From Cryobacterium sp. Y11 (GTDB taxonomy: Bacteria; Actinomycetota; Actinomycetes; Actinomycetales; Microbacteriaceae), in NCBI RefSeq assembly GCF_002929535.1, contig NZ_PJJO01000057.1, forward strand, positions 222,016 to 286,015: a stretch of 64,000 nt of DNA. Direction: 5' to 3'. The translations under genes and the position numbers were made by a program. Shown piece after piece: positions 34,410 to 43,335 of this stretch (the first letter of the stretch is position 1; the number at the start of each line of letters is the position of its first letter). Under the pieces are notes generated by a model. It saw only the letters and a program-made list of their open reading frames with translations. It was not told the DNA's origin and ran no database searches.

Positions 34410-34913
34410 CTAGGCGGCCTTGGCGGCCAGAACTTTCTCGATCGCGTCGACGATTTCGGTCGACTCCGGCTCCACCGCGGAGGCAAAGCGGTCCACAATC
34501 TCGCCGGTCGGGCTCACCAGAAACTTTTCGAAGTTCCACTTGACCAGGCCAGGCAGCATGCTCTGCTTGAACTTCGTCAGCTCCGCATAGAGCGGATGCT
34601 GGTGCTTACCTCGCACATCGACTTTGGCCGTCATTGGAAAGCTCACGCCGTAGGTCATGCCGCAGAATTCGACGATGTCTGCTTCGGTGCCGGGTTCCTG
34701 GCGCATGAACTGGTTGCTCGGTAATCCCAACACGACCAAGCCATCGTTGGCGTAGCGCTGGTAGAGGGCCTCCAGCCCCGCGTACTGCGGGGTGAAGCCG
34801 CATTTTGATGCAACGTTGACGACGAGTACGGCTTTACCGTCGAAGGCGCCGAAGGTGGTTTCCGTTCCATCGATGAGGGTAAGGGGAATGTCGTACAGTG
34901 CAGAAGAAGTCAT
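34410..34913 (-). CDS. Glutathione peroxidase family protein (thioredoxin-dependent type)
   Basis: A 167-residue peroxidase of the GPx/BtuE family, cytoplasmic, reducing H2O2 or organic peroxides. Peroxidatic Cys in NVASKCGFTPQY; the glutamine in FMRQEPG, and the Trp-Asn pair in KWNFEKFLV complete the tetrad. A second Cys in EFCGMTYGVSFPM is at the resolving position of thioredoxin-dependent members; the Cys of the animal-type PCNQF segment is Ser here. Actinobacteria of this group lack glutathione, so thioredoxin or mycothiol systems are the likely reductants. Confidence 0.93.
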   Translation of the reverse strand: MTSSALYDIPLTLIDGTETTFGAFDGKAVLVVNVASKCGFTPQYAGLEALYQRYANDGLVVLGLPSNQFMRQEPGTEADIVEFCGMTYGVSFPMTAKVDVRGKHQHPLYAELTKFKQSMLPGLVKWNFEKFLVSPTGEIVDRFASAVEPESTEIVDAIEKVLAAKAA

Positions 34914-35214
34914 TCGAAAACATTATCGATGCCGAATCCAAGCTGCCTGCACAATCCCTGTGTAGATCGTGCGTTTCCCCCAACGGGTCACACGGTCGCG
35001 TAGTCTAGTAGAAGTTCAGAAGTCATGGCGGTCCACTATCGGATCCGGACTCCCGAGCCCGCGCGGCGCAGCGCATACTTCCCGTCGAACGGGTCACCAC
35101 CCCAGCTTCATTCGAATCACTCCCCTCTAGGAGCGCAGTCGAGTGATCGCGTCACGAGTCAGTGCTCAGGGTTCCCGTCGGCATCCGCTATTAGTAGACC
35201 GCACCAGGAGCATC
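34914..35214. other. Intergenic region before the YISH-repeat gene
   Basis: 301 bases without a convincing gene. TAGTCT at 35001-35006 is a possible -10, which would leave a leader of about 200 bases. The nonamer ACGGGTCAC occurs twice (about 34983 and 35089). No terminator-like hairpin was found. Confidence 0.4.
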
Positions 35215-35433
35215 ATGAATTCTTACATTTCGCACAACTCACAAACCACTACCGTGCCCAACGAGTACATTTCCCACGCCGCTCGGCGGATGCTCGCGGG
35301 AACCGGCTACATCAGCGGAACCGTGCGGCACCAGGACGCCGGCGAGTACGTGTCGCACCCCACGGCGACCGCGGCGATCCGTGTCCTCCAGCCGCAGGCG
35401 GCTAACGGCAGGCACTTGGCCACGGCAGCCTAA
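35215..35433 (+). CDS. Small protein of four YISH-type repeats
   Basis: A 72-residue protein; AGGAG at 35206-35210 sets the ATG at 35215. The tetrapeptide Tyr-Ile/Val-Ser-His/Gly recurs at residues 4 (SYISH), 18 (EYISH), 32 (GYISG) and 45 (EYVSH), a period of 14, 14 and 13. There is no signal peptide, membrane segment or cysteine. A strong terminator follows, so it is its own short transcription unit just upstream of the RNase J gene. I know no function. The repeats may bind a ligand or metal through the histidines, or fold as a small repeat module. Confidence 0.7.
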   Translation: MNSYISHNSQTTTVPNEYISHAARRMLAGTGYISGTVRHQDAGEYVSHPTATAAIRVLQPQAANGRHLATAA

Positions 35434-35469
35434 CGCGTTCCGGGTACCACCGGCACGCGCAACACTCAC

Positions 35470-35501
35470 AGAGGGACCCCGCCAAGCGGGGTCCCTCTTT
35501 T
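35470..35501 (+). terminator. Rho-independent terminator of the YISH-repeat gene
   Basis: AGAGGGACCCCGC, loop CAA, GCGGGGTCCCTCT then TTTT: a perfect 13-bp stem 36 bases after the stop. Confidence 0.92.
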
Positions 35502-35703
35502 GTCGTAGTGACAACCGCACCGAAACGCCGATCGCTCGGTATCGGTACACTAAGAAGATATTTGGCCGGTATTTTGCTTGCCCGCCAGAGATGACACGAG
35601 GCACGCGCACGCGCGCTGAGGCTCCCGAGTATTCCTCGCTGGCTTTCCGTATGCCCCCCCGCGCTCCCCACACACCTGGACATGCAGTACCGCAGACAAC
35701 GAA

Positions 35704-37398
35704 ATGAGATTCATGAATACCCACTACCTCGACCTGAGCACTCCGCCGGCCCTACCGGCCCGCGGCATGCGCATCATTCCGCTCGGTGGACTCGGCGAGA
35801 TCGGCCGCAACATGACCGTCTTCGAGCACAAGGGAAAGCTGCTCATCATCGACTGCGGCGTTCTCTTTCCTGAGGACAACCAGCCCGGCATCAACGTCAT
35901 CCTGCCCGACTTCACGGCCATTCGCGATCGCCTGCAGGACATCGAGGCCATCGTGCTCACCCACGGTCACGAAGACCACATCGGCGCCGTGCCGTACCTG
36001 CTCAAGGAACGCGGCGATATTCCCGTCGTCGGCTCCAAGCTCACCTTGGCCTTCCTCGCCGCCAAGCTGCAGGAGCACCGCCTCAGCCAGAACTTCATCG
36101 AGGTGAAGGAGGGCGAGCGTCGCACCATCGGCCAGTTCGACCTCGAATTCGTCGCCGTCAACCACTCCATCCCCGACGGCCTAGCCATCGCCATCCGCAC
36201 CGAAGCAGGCCTCGTGCTGCACACCGGTGACTTCAAGATGGACCAGTTTCCGCTCGACAAGCGCCTCACCGACCTCGGCGCCTTTGCGCGTCTGGCCGAA
36301 GAGGGTGTCGATCTGTTCCTGACGGACTCGACCAATGCCGAGGTTCCCGGTTTTACTACCGCCGAGAAAGACATCGGACCGGCAATCGACACCGTGTTTC
36401 GCACCTCGCCGCGCCGCATCATCGTGTCAAGCTTCGCGAGCCACGTGCACCGCATCCAGCAGGTCATTGACGCCGCCGTCAAGCACAACCGCAAGGTGGC
36501 CTTCGTCGGCCGCTCCATGGTGCGCAACATGGGGATCGCCAGCGAGCTTGGTTACCTCAACATTCCCAAGGGTCTGCTGGTTGATATGAAGGCACTTGAG
36601 CGGATGAAGGACGACAAGGTTGTTCTCATCTGCACGGGTTCGCAGGGTGAGCCGATGGCAGCGCTCTCGCGCATGGCCAACCGCGAGCACGTCATCAAGA
36701 TCGGCGAGGGTGACACCGTGCTGCTCGCGAGCTCGCTCATTCCCGGCAACGAAAACTCCATCTACCGTGTCATCAACGGCCTGATCCGTTGGGGCGCGAA
36801 CGTCGTGCACAAGGGCAACGCCAAGGTTCACGTCTCCGGCCACGCGAGTGCCGGCGAACTCGTCTACTGCTACAACATCGTCAAGCCGGTCAACGTCATG
36901 CCGGTTCACGGTGAATGGCGTCACCTCACGGCCAACGCCGACCTCGCTATCGCGACCGGCGTCCCTTCGGACAACGTCGTCGTCGTCGAAGACGGCGTCG
37001 TCGTTGACCTCGTCGACGGCCACGCCAAGGTCACCGGCCGTGTCGTCGCCGACTACGTCTTCGTTGACGGCATGACCGTCGGCGGGGCAGCATCTGCCGC
37101 GATGGAAGACCGTCGCAAGCTCGCGGAGGACGGCACCATCACCATCCTCGGAATTCTCAACGCCAAGACCGGCACGCTCTCCGAGCCGGTTGAGTTCCTG
37201 GCGCGCGGATTCGTGCACGACGACGAGTGGGTCAAGGGCGCCACCAAGGTCATCGATGAGGCTATGAAGGCCGCGAACCGCATCAAGATCGTCGACGGCG
37301 CCGAGCTCGAAGACCTCTTCACGCAGTCCGTGAGCCGCTGGATGAACCGCAAGTACCGTCGCAGCCCCGTCATCACCTCCGTGGTGGTCGACGCGTAA
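35704..37398 (+). CDS. rnj: Ribonuclease J
   Basis: A 564-residue metallo-beta-lactamase/beta-CASP ribonuclease with 5'-3' exonuclease and endonuclease activity in RNA processing. Motifs: HGHEDHIGAVPYLL (metal ligands), HTGDFKMD, DSTNAEVPGFT, and SSFASHVHRIQQ and SGHASAGE of the beta-CASP part; the C-terminal domain follows. ATG at 35704 and ATG at 35713 are both possible; neither has a clear ribosome binding site. In most actinobacteria rnj lies between dapA and ftsK; here it is 13 kb upstream of dapA and its usual place is taken by an ABC exporter. Confidence 0.95.
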   Translation: MRFMNTHYLDLSTPPALPARGMRIIPLGGLGEIGRNMTVFEHKGKLLIIDCGVLFPEDNQPGINVILPDFTAIRDRLQDIEAIVLTHGHEDHIGAVPYLLKERGDIPVVGSKLTLAFLAAKLQEHRLSQNFIEVKEGERRTIGQFDLEFVAVNHSIPDGLAIAIRTEAGLVLHTGDFKMDQFPLDKRLTDLGAFARLAEEGVDLFLTDSTNAEVPGFTTAEKDIGPAIDTVFRTSPRRIIVSSFASHVHRIQQVIDAAVKHNRKVAFVGRSMVRNMGIASELGYLNIPKGLLVDMKALERMKDDKVVLICTGSQGEPMAALSRMANREHVIKIGEGDTVLLASSLIPGNENSIYRVINGLIRWGANVVHKGNAKVHVSGHASAGELVYCYNIVKPVNVMPVHGEWRHLTANADLAIATGVPSDNVVVVEDGVVVDLVDGHAKVTGRVVADYVFVDGMTVGGAASAAMEDRRKLAEDGTITILGILNAKTGTLSEPVEFLARGFVHDDEWVKGATKVIDEAMKAANRIKIVDGAELEDLFTQSVSRWMNRKYRRSPVITSVVVDA

Positions 37399-37408
37399 CC
37401 AGCACCGA

Positions 37409-37459
37409 CACAACCAGAAAGGCCGCATCCTCGATGAGGATGCGGCCTTTCTGGTTGTG
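37409..37459. terminator. Bidirectional terminator between rnj and prfC
   Basis: A perfect 24-bp inverted repeat around GAT (arms 37409-37432 and 37436-37459), with A- and T-runs inside the outer stem (CCAGAAAGG, CCTTTCTGG). It nearly fills the 69-base gap of two convergent genes. Confidence 0.88.
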
Positions 37460-37467
37460 CAAAAACG

Positions 37468-39081
37468 CTACATAAAGTCGTCGGCCGTTGCGTTCGCGAT
37501 GTCGATCAGCACGAGCTTCGGGTTTTCCTTGGCGATCGCCTGCAGTCGCCACGGTGTGCTGAACAGGGCGAGCAGCGTTCCGTCCGAGCGGGTGAACACC
37601 TCCACCTGACGGGTTCCGGCGAGCACGAGGGCGCTCTCCTTGTCGGTCTTGCGGGCCACCTGGTACGGCAACGCTTCCATGCGAATATCCGCATGAAAAT
37701 CGTGCACCATGCGGTCTTCGACCACCTCAAACTGCATCGGTCCGACGGCGCCGAGCACCGGGGCCTGCTCGCCGCGCACCTCGGAGCGCATCACCTGGAT
37801 GACGCCCTCATGGTCGAGCTGGTCGATACCGCGGCGAAACTGCTTGTGTTTGCTGCTGTCGACCGGGCGAATCGCCCGAAAATGTTCCGGGGAGAACAAC
37901 GGCAGCGGCGGAAATTCCACCCGTTCGTCTTCGAAGATCGAGTCACCGACCCGCAGCGCCGACGCGTTGACGAGCCCGACGATGTCGCCCGGCCAGGCCT
38001 GGTCGGTGACGGTGCGTTCCTTGCCGAACAGCTGCTGGGCATACTTGGTCGCAAAGGGGCGGCCGGTCGCGGCGTGGGTGACGATCATGCCGCGGCGAAA
38101 TTCGCCGGAACACACGCGCACGAAGGCCACGTGGTCGCGGTGCGCCGAGTTCATACCGGACTGCACCTTGAACACGAAACCGGAGAACGGCGAGGTGACC
38201 TTGCGCGGATTGCCGTCGATGTCGATGCGGGCTTCGGCGGGTGGCGCGAATTCGACCAGGGTGTCGAGCAGCTGCTGCACGCCGAAGTTCGCCACTGCCG
38301 CGCAGAACAGCACTGGGGTGGTCTGCCCGTCGAGAAAGAGCTCGGAGTCGTGATTTTGCGATTCTGCATCCAGCAGCTCAGATTCTTCCACAGCGGATGC
38401 CCACGCCGGGCCCTCCTCGCGCGCCGCGTCGGCCGCATCCAACCGCACCGATTCGGCCACCGTTGCTCCACCCGCTGTGCGCGTGTAACGGAGGAAGTCG
38501 CCGGAGCGGCGATCGAGCACGCCGCGTAGGTCGCCGGCCTCGCCGACCGGCCAGTTCAGCGGAGTCGGCAGCAGACCGGTGCGGGTCTGAATCTCATCCA
38601 TCAGGGCCAGGGGAGTGTCGCCGGGGCGGTCCCACTTGTTGATGACGGTAATAACGGGAAGCCCGCGCTGCTTGCACACGGCGAACAGCTTCATGGTCTG
38701 CGGCTCGAGACCCTTAGCTGCGTCGACGAGCATCACCGCGGCATCCACTGCGGAGAGCACTCGAAAGGTGTCCTCGGAGAAGTCGGCGTGGCCGGGGGTG
38801 TCGACCAGGTTGATCACGGCGTCGTGGTATTCGAACTGAATCGCGGCGCTCGTCACGGAGATGCCGCGGGCCTTTTCCATCTCCATCCAGTCCGAGACGG
38901 TGCCGCTGCGACCGGCCTTGCCGTGCGTGGCTCCAGCGGAGGTGATCGCGCGGGCGTGCAGCAGCAGGGCTTCGGTCAAGGTGGACTTGCCGGCGTCGGG
39001 GTGGGAGATCACGGCAAAGGTGCGGCGCCTACGAGCCTCGCGGGGAACCTGAGGGTTGGGCACGGAGGCGTCGGTGGTCAT
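37468..39081 (-). CDS. prfC: Peptide chain release factor 3
   Basis: A 537-residue translational GTPase that recycles RF1/RF2. G1 is SHPDAGKSTLTE, the switch region KARGISVTSAAIQF, G3 DTPGHADFSEDT, and G4 NKWDRPG. The region EFRRGMIVTHAATGRPFATKYAQQLFGKERT is domain II of RF3, and the end MQFEVVEDRMVHDFHADIRMEALPY is domain III. The ATG at 39081 gives a short Thr/Pro-rich N-terminus before the G domain. Single gene with its own terminator. Confidence 0.95.
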   Translation of the reverse strand: MTTDASVPNPQVPREARRRRTFAVISHPDAGKSTLTEALLLHARAITSAGATHGKAGRSGTVSDWMEMEKARGISVTSAAIQFEYHDAVINLVDTPGHADFSEDTFRVLSAVDAAVMLVDAAKGLEPQTMKLFAVCKQRGLPVITVINKWDRPGDTPLALMDEIQTRTGLLPTPLNWPVGEAGDLRGVLDRRSGDFLRYTRTAGGATVAESVRLDAADAAREEGPAWASAVEESELLDAESQNHDSELFLDGQTTPVLFCAAVANFGVQQLLDTLVEFAPPAEARIDIDGNPRKVTSPFSGFVFKVQSGMNSAHRDHVAFVRVCSGEFRRGMIVTHAATGRPFATKYAQQLFGKERTVTDQAWPGDIVGLVNASALRVGDSIFEDERVEFPPLPLFSPEHFRAIRPVDSSKHKQFRRGIDQLDHEGVIQVMRSEVRGEQAPVLGAVGPMQFEVVEDRMVHDFHADIRMEALPYQVARKTDKESALVLAGTRQVEVFTRSDGTLLALFSTPWRLQAIAKENPKLVLIDIANATADDFM

Positions 39082-39438
39082 GGCTGCTTTCCTGCGGCTG
39101 ATTTGGGCAGGTTACCTCGCCAGCCGATCGAACAGTCAATTCGATAGCCGGTGGCCCAGGGCGGATGTGCACCTGCACCGTGAGCCCAATTTTCGCGCAA
39201 TTGTTAGTCTAACAAATCATGCGGGGAACGACTTTCGCCAGTACCGACTGTGTGGTGAATTGGTCAGGGGCTAAAAAGTGCATTTTGCTCCGAACCGGCG
39301 CACGTTTTGGTAACGGTTTAGCGCGTCGTCAGAAAATGTCGGTGCTGTCCCCTACTATCGGGCCAAGAACAGTTCGGCAGCAGTAAAACGCCCAGTGCCA
39401 GAGTTCACGGTGCTGGCGTTCCGAGTGAGGAGAAACCG
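39082..39438. other. Intergenic region between prfC and the aldo/keto reductase gene
   Basis: 357 bases. It holds the palindrome TTGTTAG-T-CTAACAA (39201-39215) and directly after it an open frame of 55 codons (39219-39386), see findings; otherwise nothing clear. Confidence 0.5.
39201..39215. promoter_or_regulatory. 15-bp palindrome, possible operator
   Basis: TTGTTAG-T-CTAACAA is a perfect 7-bp inverted repeat about a single T, in a stretch of AT-rich DNA within the divergent region between prfC and the aldo/keto reductase gene. Confidence 0.5.
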
Positions 39439-40437
39439 ATGACCAGACTGGCCGTCTCACCTTCCTCCGTGGTACGTTCCGAGGTTAATCCGGTCGACGC
39501 GCAACCGGTTCGCCGCCAAATTCCGGGGACCGAGCTGTTCGTGCATCCGCTCGCCCTAGGCTGCAATGCCTTCGGTTGGACGGCCGACGGTAACACCAGC
39601 AGCGCGATCCTCGATCTTCACCGCGATCTCGGCGGCAATTTTCTCGACACCGCAGACAGCTTCGCCGCTGGCCGCAGCGAGGTCATCATCGGGGGCTGGC
39701 TCCGTTCGCGCGGTTCCCGCGCCGAAACCATTATTGCCACCAAGATTGGCCACAACCTGGATAATCCCGGGCTCAGCCAGCACAGCATCGTCGGCGCGGT
39801 CGAAGCCAGTCTCGCCCGGCTCGGCACCGACTACCTCGACCTGCTCTATTTTCACTTCGACGACACGTCCGTTGCCCTCGAGCAAAGCCTTGTTGCCGCT
39901 GATGCGCTCGTGCAGGCCGGCAAGGTGCGGTACCTCGGGGCGTCCAATTTCTCCGCGGAACGGTTGATGGAAGCGCGGGTGCTGTCGGCCGTCGGCTTGC
40001 CCAAGTTCGTCGCCGTCGAAACCCCGTACAACCTCGTGCACCGTTCCGAACTTGAATCGAGCATCGCGGTCGCCGCTCGTGCGCAGAATCTCGGCATCAT
40101 GCCGGGATTTGCTCTCGCGCACGGTTTTCTGGCCGGCGCCTACCGCACCAAAGCGGATGCCGCCGGCACCGCCCGCGGACAGCTCGCGCGGGCCTATCTC
40201 AACCGACGGTCCCTGCGCGTGCTCGCCGTTGTCGATCGCATCGCCGCCGTGCACCGCGTCGCCCCCGCGACGATTGCGCTGGCCTGGTTGCTGGCGCGAC
40301 CCGATGTGGTGGCGCCGATCGCCGGAGCTGGGCAACCCGATCAGGTGGCGTCTCTCCTGGCGGCGGCAAGCATCCGTCTCGGTCGTGCCGACCTGGCCGA
40401 CCTGGATCGGGTGTCGAGCAGCATACGTATGCGGTAA
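39439..40437 (+). CDS. Aldo/keto reductase family protein, catalytic Tyr replaced
   Basis: A 332-residue TIM-barrel protein of the aldo/keto reductase superfamily; AGGAGAA precedes the ATG. Aspartate and lysine of the tetrad are visible (FLDTAD, ATKIGHN) and the histidine equivalent is in LLYFHFDDT. The motif that normally reads DTADxYxxGxSE is DTADSFAAGRSE, so the proton-donor Tyr is Phe. The C-terminal NADP-binding loop (PIAGAGQPDQVASL) is near normal. It may have weak or altered activity. It is convergent with a TetR gene 34 bases away. Confidence 0.85.
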   Translation: MTRLAVSPSSVVRSEVNPVDAQPVRRQIPGTELFVHPLALGCNAFGWTADGNTSSAILDLHRDLGGNFLDTADSFAAGRSEVIIGGWLRSRGSRAETIIATKIGHNLDNPGLSQHSIVGAVEASLARLGTDYLDLLYFHFDDTSVALEQSLVAADALVQAGKVRYLGASNFSAERLMEARVLSAVGLPKFVAVETPYNLVHRSELESSIAVAARAQNLGIMPGFALAHGFLAGAYRTKADAAGTARGQLARAYLNRRSLRVLAVVDRIAAVHRVAPATIALAWLLARPDVVAPIAGAGQPDQVASLLAAASIRLGRADLADLDRVSSSIRMR

Positions 40438-40470
40438 CTGCTCGTTACCTGATTGCTAGCTACCTGACTG

Positions 40471-41061
40471 CTAGGCGACCGACTCGTCAAGCACGCGCTG
40501 CATTGCACGCACAAGAGCCGTGTGGGCGCCGATCGGGTCGCCGAGGTTGGCGCCGGCAAAAGCGCCGTCACGGGCCAGAAGGAAATCGTCTGACGCGTCA
40601 CCCGGACGGGCATGGCCCATGCCCCGGAACAGGTCTTCGACGCTGCGCCCGTACCAATCGCGGTGCGCGGCAACGGCCTGACGCACTGGATGCGTCGGGT
40701 CGGTGAACTGGGCGGCCGCATTGATGAACGGGCAGCCGTGGAACCCGTCGCGTATTACCTGAGCTGAAATTTCGGCCACAACACCGCGCAGGAGTTGCTC
40801 GGGGGTGTCACAGCGTAGCTCAAGCGCGGCGAGAAGCTCGCGGGCCAGGCGGTCCCGCCCCTGCAGATAGACGACGATGAGAGCGTCCTTGGAGCGGTAG
40901 TACTTATAGAAGGTGGCCTTGGTGACCTTGGATTCACTGATGATTCGGTCCACACCAACGGTGTGCACACCCTCGGCATAGAACAGGCGGTCGGCGGTGG
41001 CGAGAATCCGCACCTTGGCGTGTGTCGCCGGCCGAACGGCCTCATCTGTCGGCGTGGTCAT
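40471..41061 (-). CDS. TetR-family regulator
   Basis: A 196-residue TetR repressor; AAAGGAG precedes the ATG at 41061. HTH: ILATADRLFYAEGVHTVGVDRIISESKVTKATFYKYYRSKDALIVVYL. The C-terminal part has the stretch GFHGCPFINAAAQF typical of a TetR subgroup with a conserved cysteine (residue about 114), which could sense thiol-reactive compounds. A palindrome at 41153-41168 is its probable operator, lying between it and the M16 peptidase gene. Confidence 0.87.
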   Translation of the reverse strand: MTTPTDEAVRPATHAKVRILATADRLFYAEGVHTVGVDRIISESKVTKATFYKYYRSKDALIVVYLQGRDRLARELLAALELRCDTPEQLLRGVVAEISAQVIRDGFHGCPFINAAAQFTDPTHPVRQAVAAHRDWYGRSVEDLFRGMGHARPGDASDDFLLARDGAFAGANLGDPIGAHTALVRAMQRVLDESVA

Positions 41062-41152
41062 TCTGGCTCCTTTATCGGGGGCCGTATGGGGCCCTGACCG
41101 GCGCAAAACCGAGGGTTTGGGCCGGTCAGCTTCCAGACTGTAACACAGGCTA

Positions 41153-41168
41153 GACAGATCAGTCTGTC
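41153..41168. promoter_or_regulatory. 16-bp palindrome, probable TetR operator
   Basis: GACAGA-TCAG-TCTGTC, a perfect 6-bp inverted repeat with a 4-base spacer, 92 bases upstream of the TetR start; this TetR subgroup often binds TAGACNGNNCNGTCTA-like sites. Confidence 0.6.
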
Positions 41169-41307
41169 GAATCTGGGCGCTTCCTGCGATTTGGTCCAAC
41201 TGGGGGTGCCAACGCTACTGGTGTTCAGTCGGGCACTTACTGGTATCGGTTTCTTCGACCGAGCTGACACCGGCACGCTGGCGTGACCGGAGCGGTCAAG
41301 TAAGGTT

Positions 41308-42660
41308 ATGGATGATATGAACGGTGCAGTCGACTTTCCCCTAGACCAGGCCGAACTCTCGTTTCGGGCCGCCGGTGATGCCCGCGTGCGTCGAACCGTT
41401 CTGCCGAGCGGGGTGCGCATTCTCAGCGAGCAAGTACCGGGCGCCCGCAGCCTCACCATCGGCTACTGGGTAGCCGTCGGGTCGCGTGATGAACAGCCCG
41501 GCCATTTCGGCTCCACCCACTTTCTTGAGCACCTCCTGTTTAAGGGCACCCCCACTCGGTCGGCGCTGGACATCGCCATCTCCTTCGACGCTGTCGGTGG
41601 CGAACACAACGCCATGACCGCGAAGGAATACACCTGCTACTACGCCAAGGTGCAAGACCGCGACCTCGGTATGGCGATCGACGTGCTCACCGACATGCTG
41701 ACCTCCTCACAACTGGATGCCGGTGAGTTCGAAACCGAGCGCGGCGTCATTCTCGAAGAACTCGCCATGGCCGATGATGACCCGGCCGATGTCGCTAATG
41801 AGCGTTTCTTTGAAGCCGTGCTGGGCACGCACCCGCTCGGCCGCCCCATCGGCGGCAGCGCCGACGACATTCGCGGCGCCACCCGCTCGGCAGTGTGGGA
41901 GCACTACCAGGCCAACTACCGCCCGCAAGACCTCGTCGTCACCGTTGCCGGGGCCGTCGACCACGATGTGCTCGTCGCCGCTGTCAGCAGCGCCCTGGAA
42001 CGGGCCGGCTGGGACCTGGGCGTTGCCCAGAGCCCGGTGAGCCGGCGTGGCGGGGCGCCAGCAGATATTGCGCAGGGCCAGGCTCTCACCATCGTCAAGC
42101 GACCGCTCGAACAGGCCAACCTCCTGGTGGGTATGCCCGGGCTGCTCGCCACCGACGACCGTCGGGTCACCATGAGCGTGCTCACCTCGATCTTCGGCGG
42201 CGGCATGTCGAGCCGTTTGTTTCAGGAGGTGCGGGAGAAGCGCGGCCTCGCCTACTCGGTTTACTCCTTCGCTCCCGGCTACTCTGACGCTGGCCTGTTC
42301 GGCATGTATGCCGGGTGCACGCCGGCCAAGGCCGGCCAGGTCGCCGAGCTCATGCTCAGCGAACTGCATCGCCTCGCCGAGCACGGTGTGACCGCCGACG
42401 AGATGAAGCGGGCGTCCGGCCAACTGAGCGGGGCATCCGCTCTCGCCCTGGAAGACTCGGACACACGCATGTCGCGGCTGGGTCGTTCCGAAATCACCCT
42501 CGGTGAGTTCGCCGACCTCGACGAGGCTCTGCGCCGCCTCGCGCTCGTCACAGCGGATGACGTGCAAGAGCTCGCCGCCGAGCTCGCGAGCGGTCCCGTG
42601 TCGATCTGTGCGGTTGGGGCTCTCAAGGATGACGCCTTCGCGGCGATCCTCCCTGGCTGA
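41308..42660 (+). CDS. M16 family zinc peptidase
   Basis: A 450-residue processing-peptidase-like zinc protease. The inverted zinc motif HFLEHLLFKGT carries two His and the catalytic Glu, with the distal Glu in ETERGVILEELAM. The second half contains FGGGMSSRLFQEVREKRGLAYSVYSF, the R/Y pair that binds substrate. In Microbacteriaceae and other actinobacteria the gene commonly follows pnp; here the two are 35 kb apart. Two in-frame ATGs (41308, 41317) are possible starts. Confidence 0.92.
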   Translation: MDDMNGAVDFPLDQAELSFRAAGDARVRRTVLPSGVRILSEQVPGARSLTIGYWVAVGSRDEQPGHFGSTHFLEHLLFKGTPTRSALDIAISFDAVGGEHNAMTAKEYTCYYAKVQDRDLGMAIDVLTDMLTSSQLDAGEFETERGVILEELAMADDDPADVANERFFEAVLGTHPLGRPIGGSADDIRGATRSAVWEHYQANYRPQDLVVTVAGAVDHDVLVAAVSSALERAGWDLGVAQSPVSRRGGAPADIAQGQALTIVKRPLEQANLLVGMPGLLATDDRRVTMSVLTSIFGGGMSSRLFQEVREKRGLAYSVYSFAPGYSDAGLFGMYAGCTPAKAGQVAELMLSELHRLAEHGVTADEMKRASGQLSGASALALEDSDTRMSRLGRSEITLGEFADLDEALRRLALVTADDVQELAAELASGPVSICAVGALKDDAFAAILPG

Positions 42661-42725
42661 CCGCAGCCACAAAGTCTTTGCACTGTCCGCATCCGTCGGA
42701 CTTCTGAACTTCGAAATGGACAACG

Positions 42726-43328
42726 ATGCCCCAGTACATCTATTTGGTACGCCACGGCGAGCAGCAAGACGCCGAACACGGGCTACATGATGGCCCGCTG
42801 TCGCCGCGGGGAAAGCGTCAGGCCCTGCTTATTGCCGATCGCCTGAGTGGCGTTCCCTTCACCGGCGCGTGGCATTCCCCGCTGCAGCGTGCCGCCGAAA
42901 CCGCGCAGATCATGGCTGAGCGGTTACCGTCGGTGCACAGCGAATCGTCTGCGCTGCTGTTCGACTGCATTCCCTCTGGCCGGGCCGCCGAAACGCCCTC
43001 GGCCTACGACCCGTTTTTCGGCTCGGTCACCGACGATGAAATCGCCGCCGGGCGCGCTCAGATGGAAGACGCCGTTGCCGAGTTTCTGCAGCCGCGGCGC
43101 AGCCAGCGCCACGACCTGCTGATCACCCACAATTTCGTGATCGCCTGGTTTGTGCGCGAGGTGCTCGGAGCTCCCGACTGGCGCTGGGTCGGCATCAATC
43201 AGGCCAACTGCGGGTTGACCGTGCTTCAGCAAAAGCCCGGCCGCCCGTGGACCCTAGTCACCCATAACGACCTCGGCCATCTGCCGGTTGAGCTGCGCAC
43301 CGGTTTACCCGAACCGCTGATGTTTTAG
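42726..43328 (+). CDS. Histidine phosphatase family protein
   Basis: A 200-residue phosphoglycerate-mutase-like phosphatase. LVRHGEQQ holds the phosphorylated His in the RHG motif, WHSPLQRAAETAQ the second arginine, and LLITHNFVIAWF the second catalytic His. It lies 65 bases after the M16 peptidase gene and may be in the same unit. The substrate is not predictable. Confidence 0.9.
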   Translation: MPQYIYLVRHGEQQDAEHGLHDGPLSPRGKRQALLIADRLSGVPFTGAWHSPLQRAAETAQIMAERLPSVHSESSALLFDCIPSGRAAETPSAYDPFFGSVTDDEIAAGRAQMEDAVAEFLQPRRSQRHDLLITHNFVIAWFVREVLGAPDWRWVGINQANCGLTVLQQKPGRPWTLVTHNDLGHLPVELRTGLPEPLMF

Positions 43329-43335
43329 GGCCGCA

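Noticed and set aside
35025..35405. A 126-codon frame overlapping the YISH gene
   Set aside because: No ribosome binding site, no recognisable fold, and its second half is an out-of-frame reading of the repeat protein.
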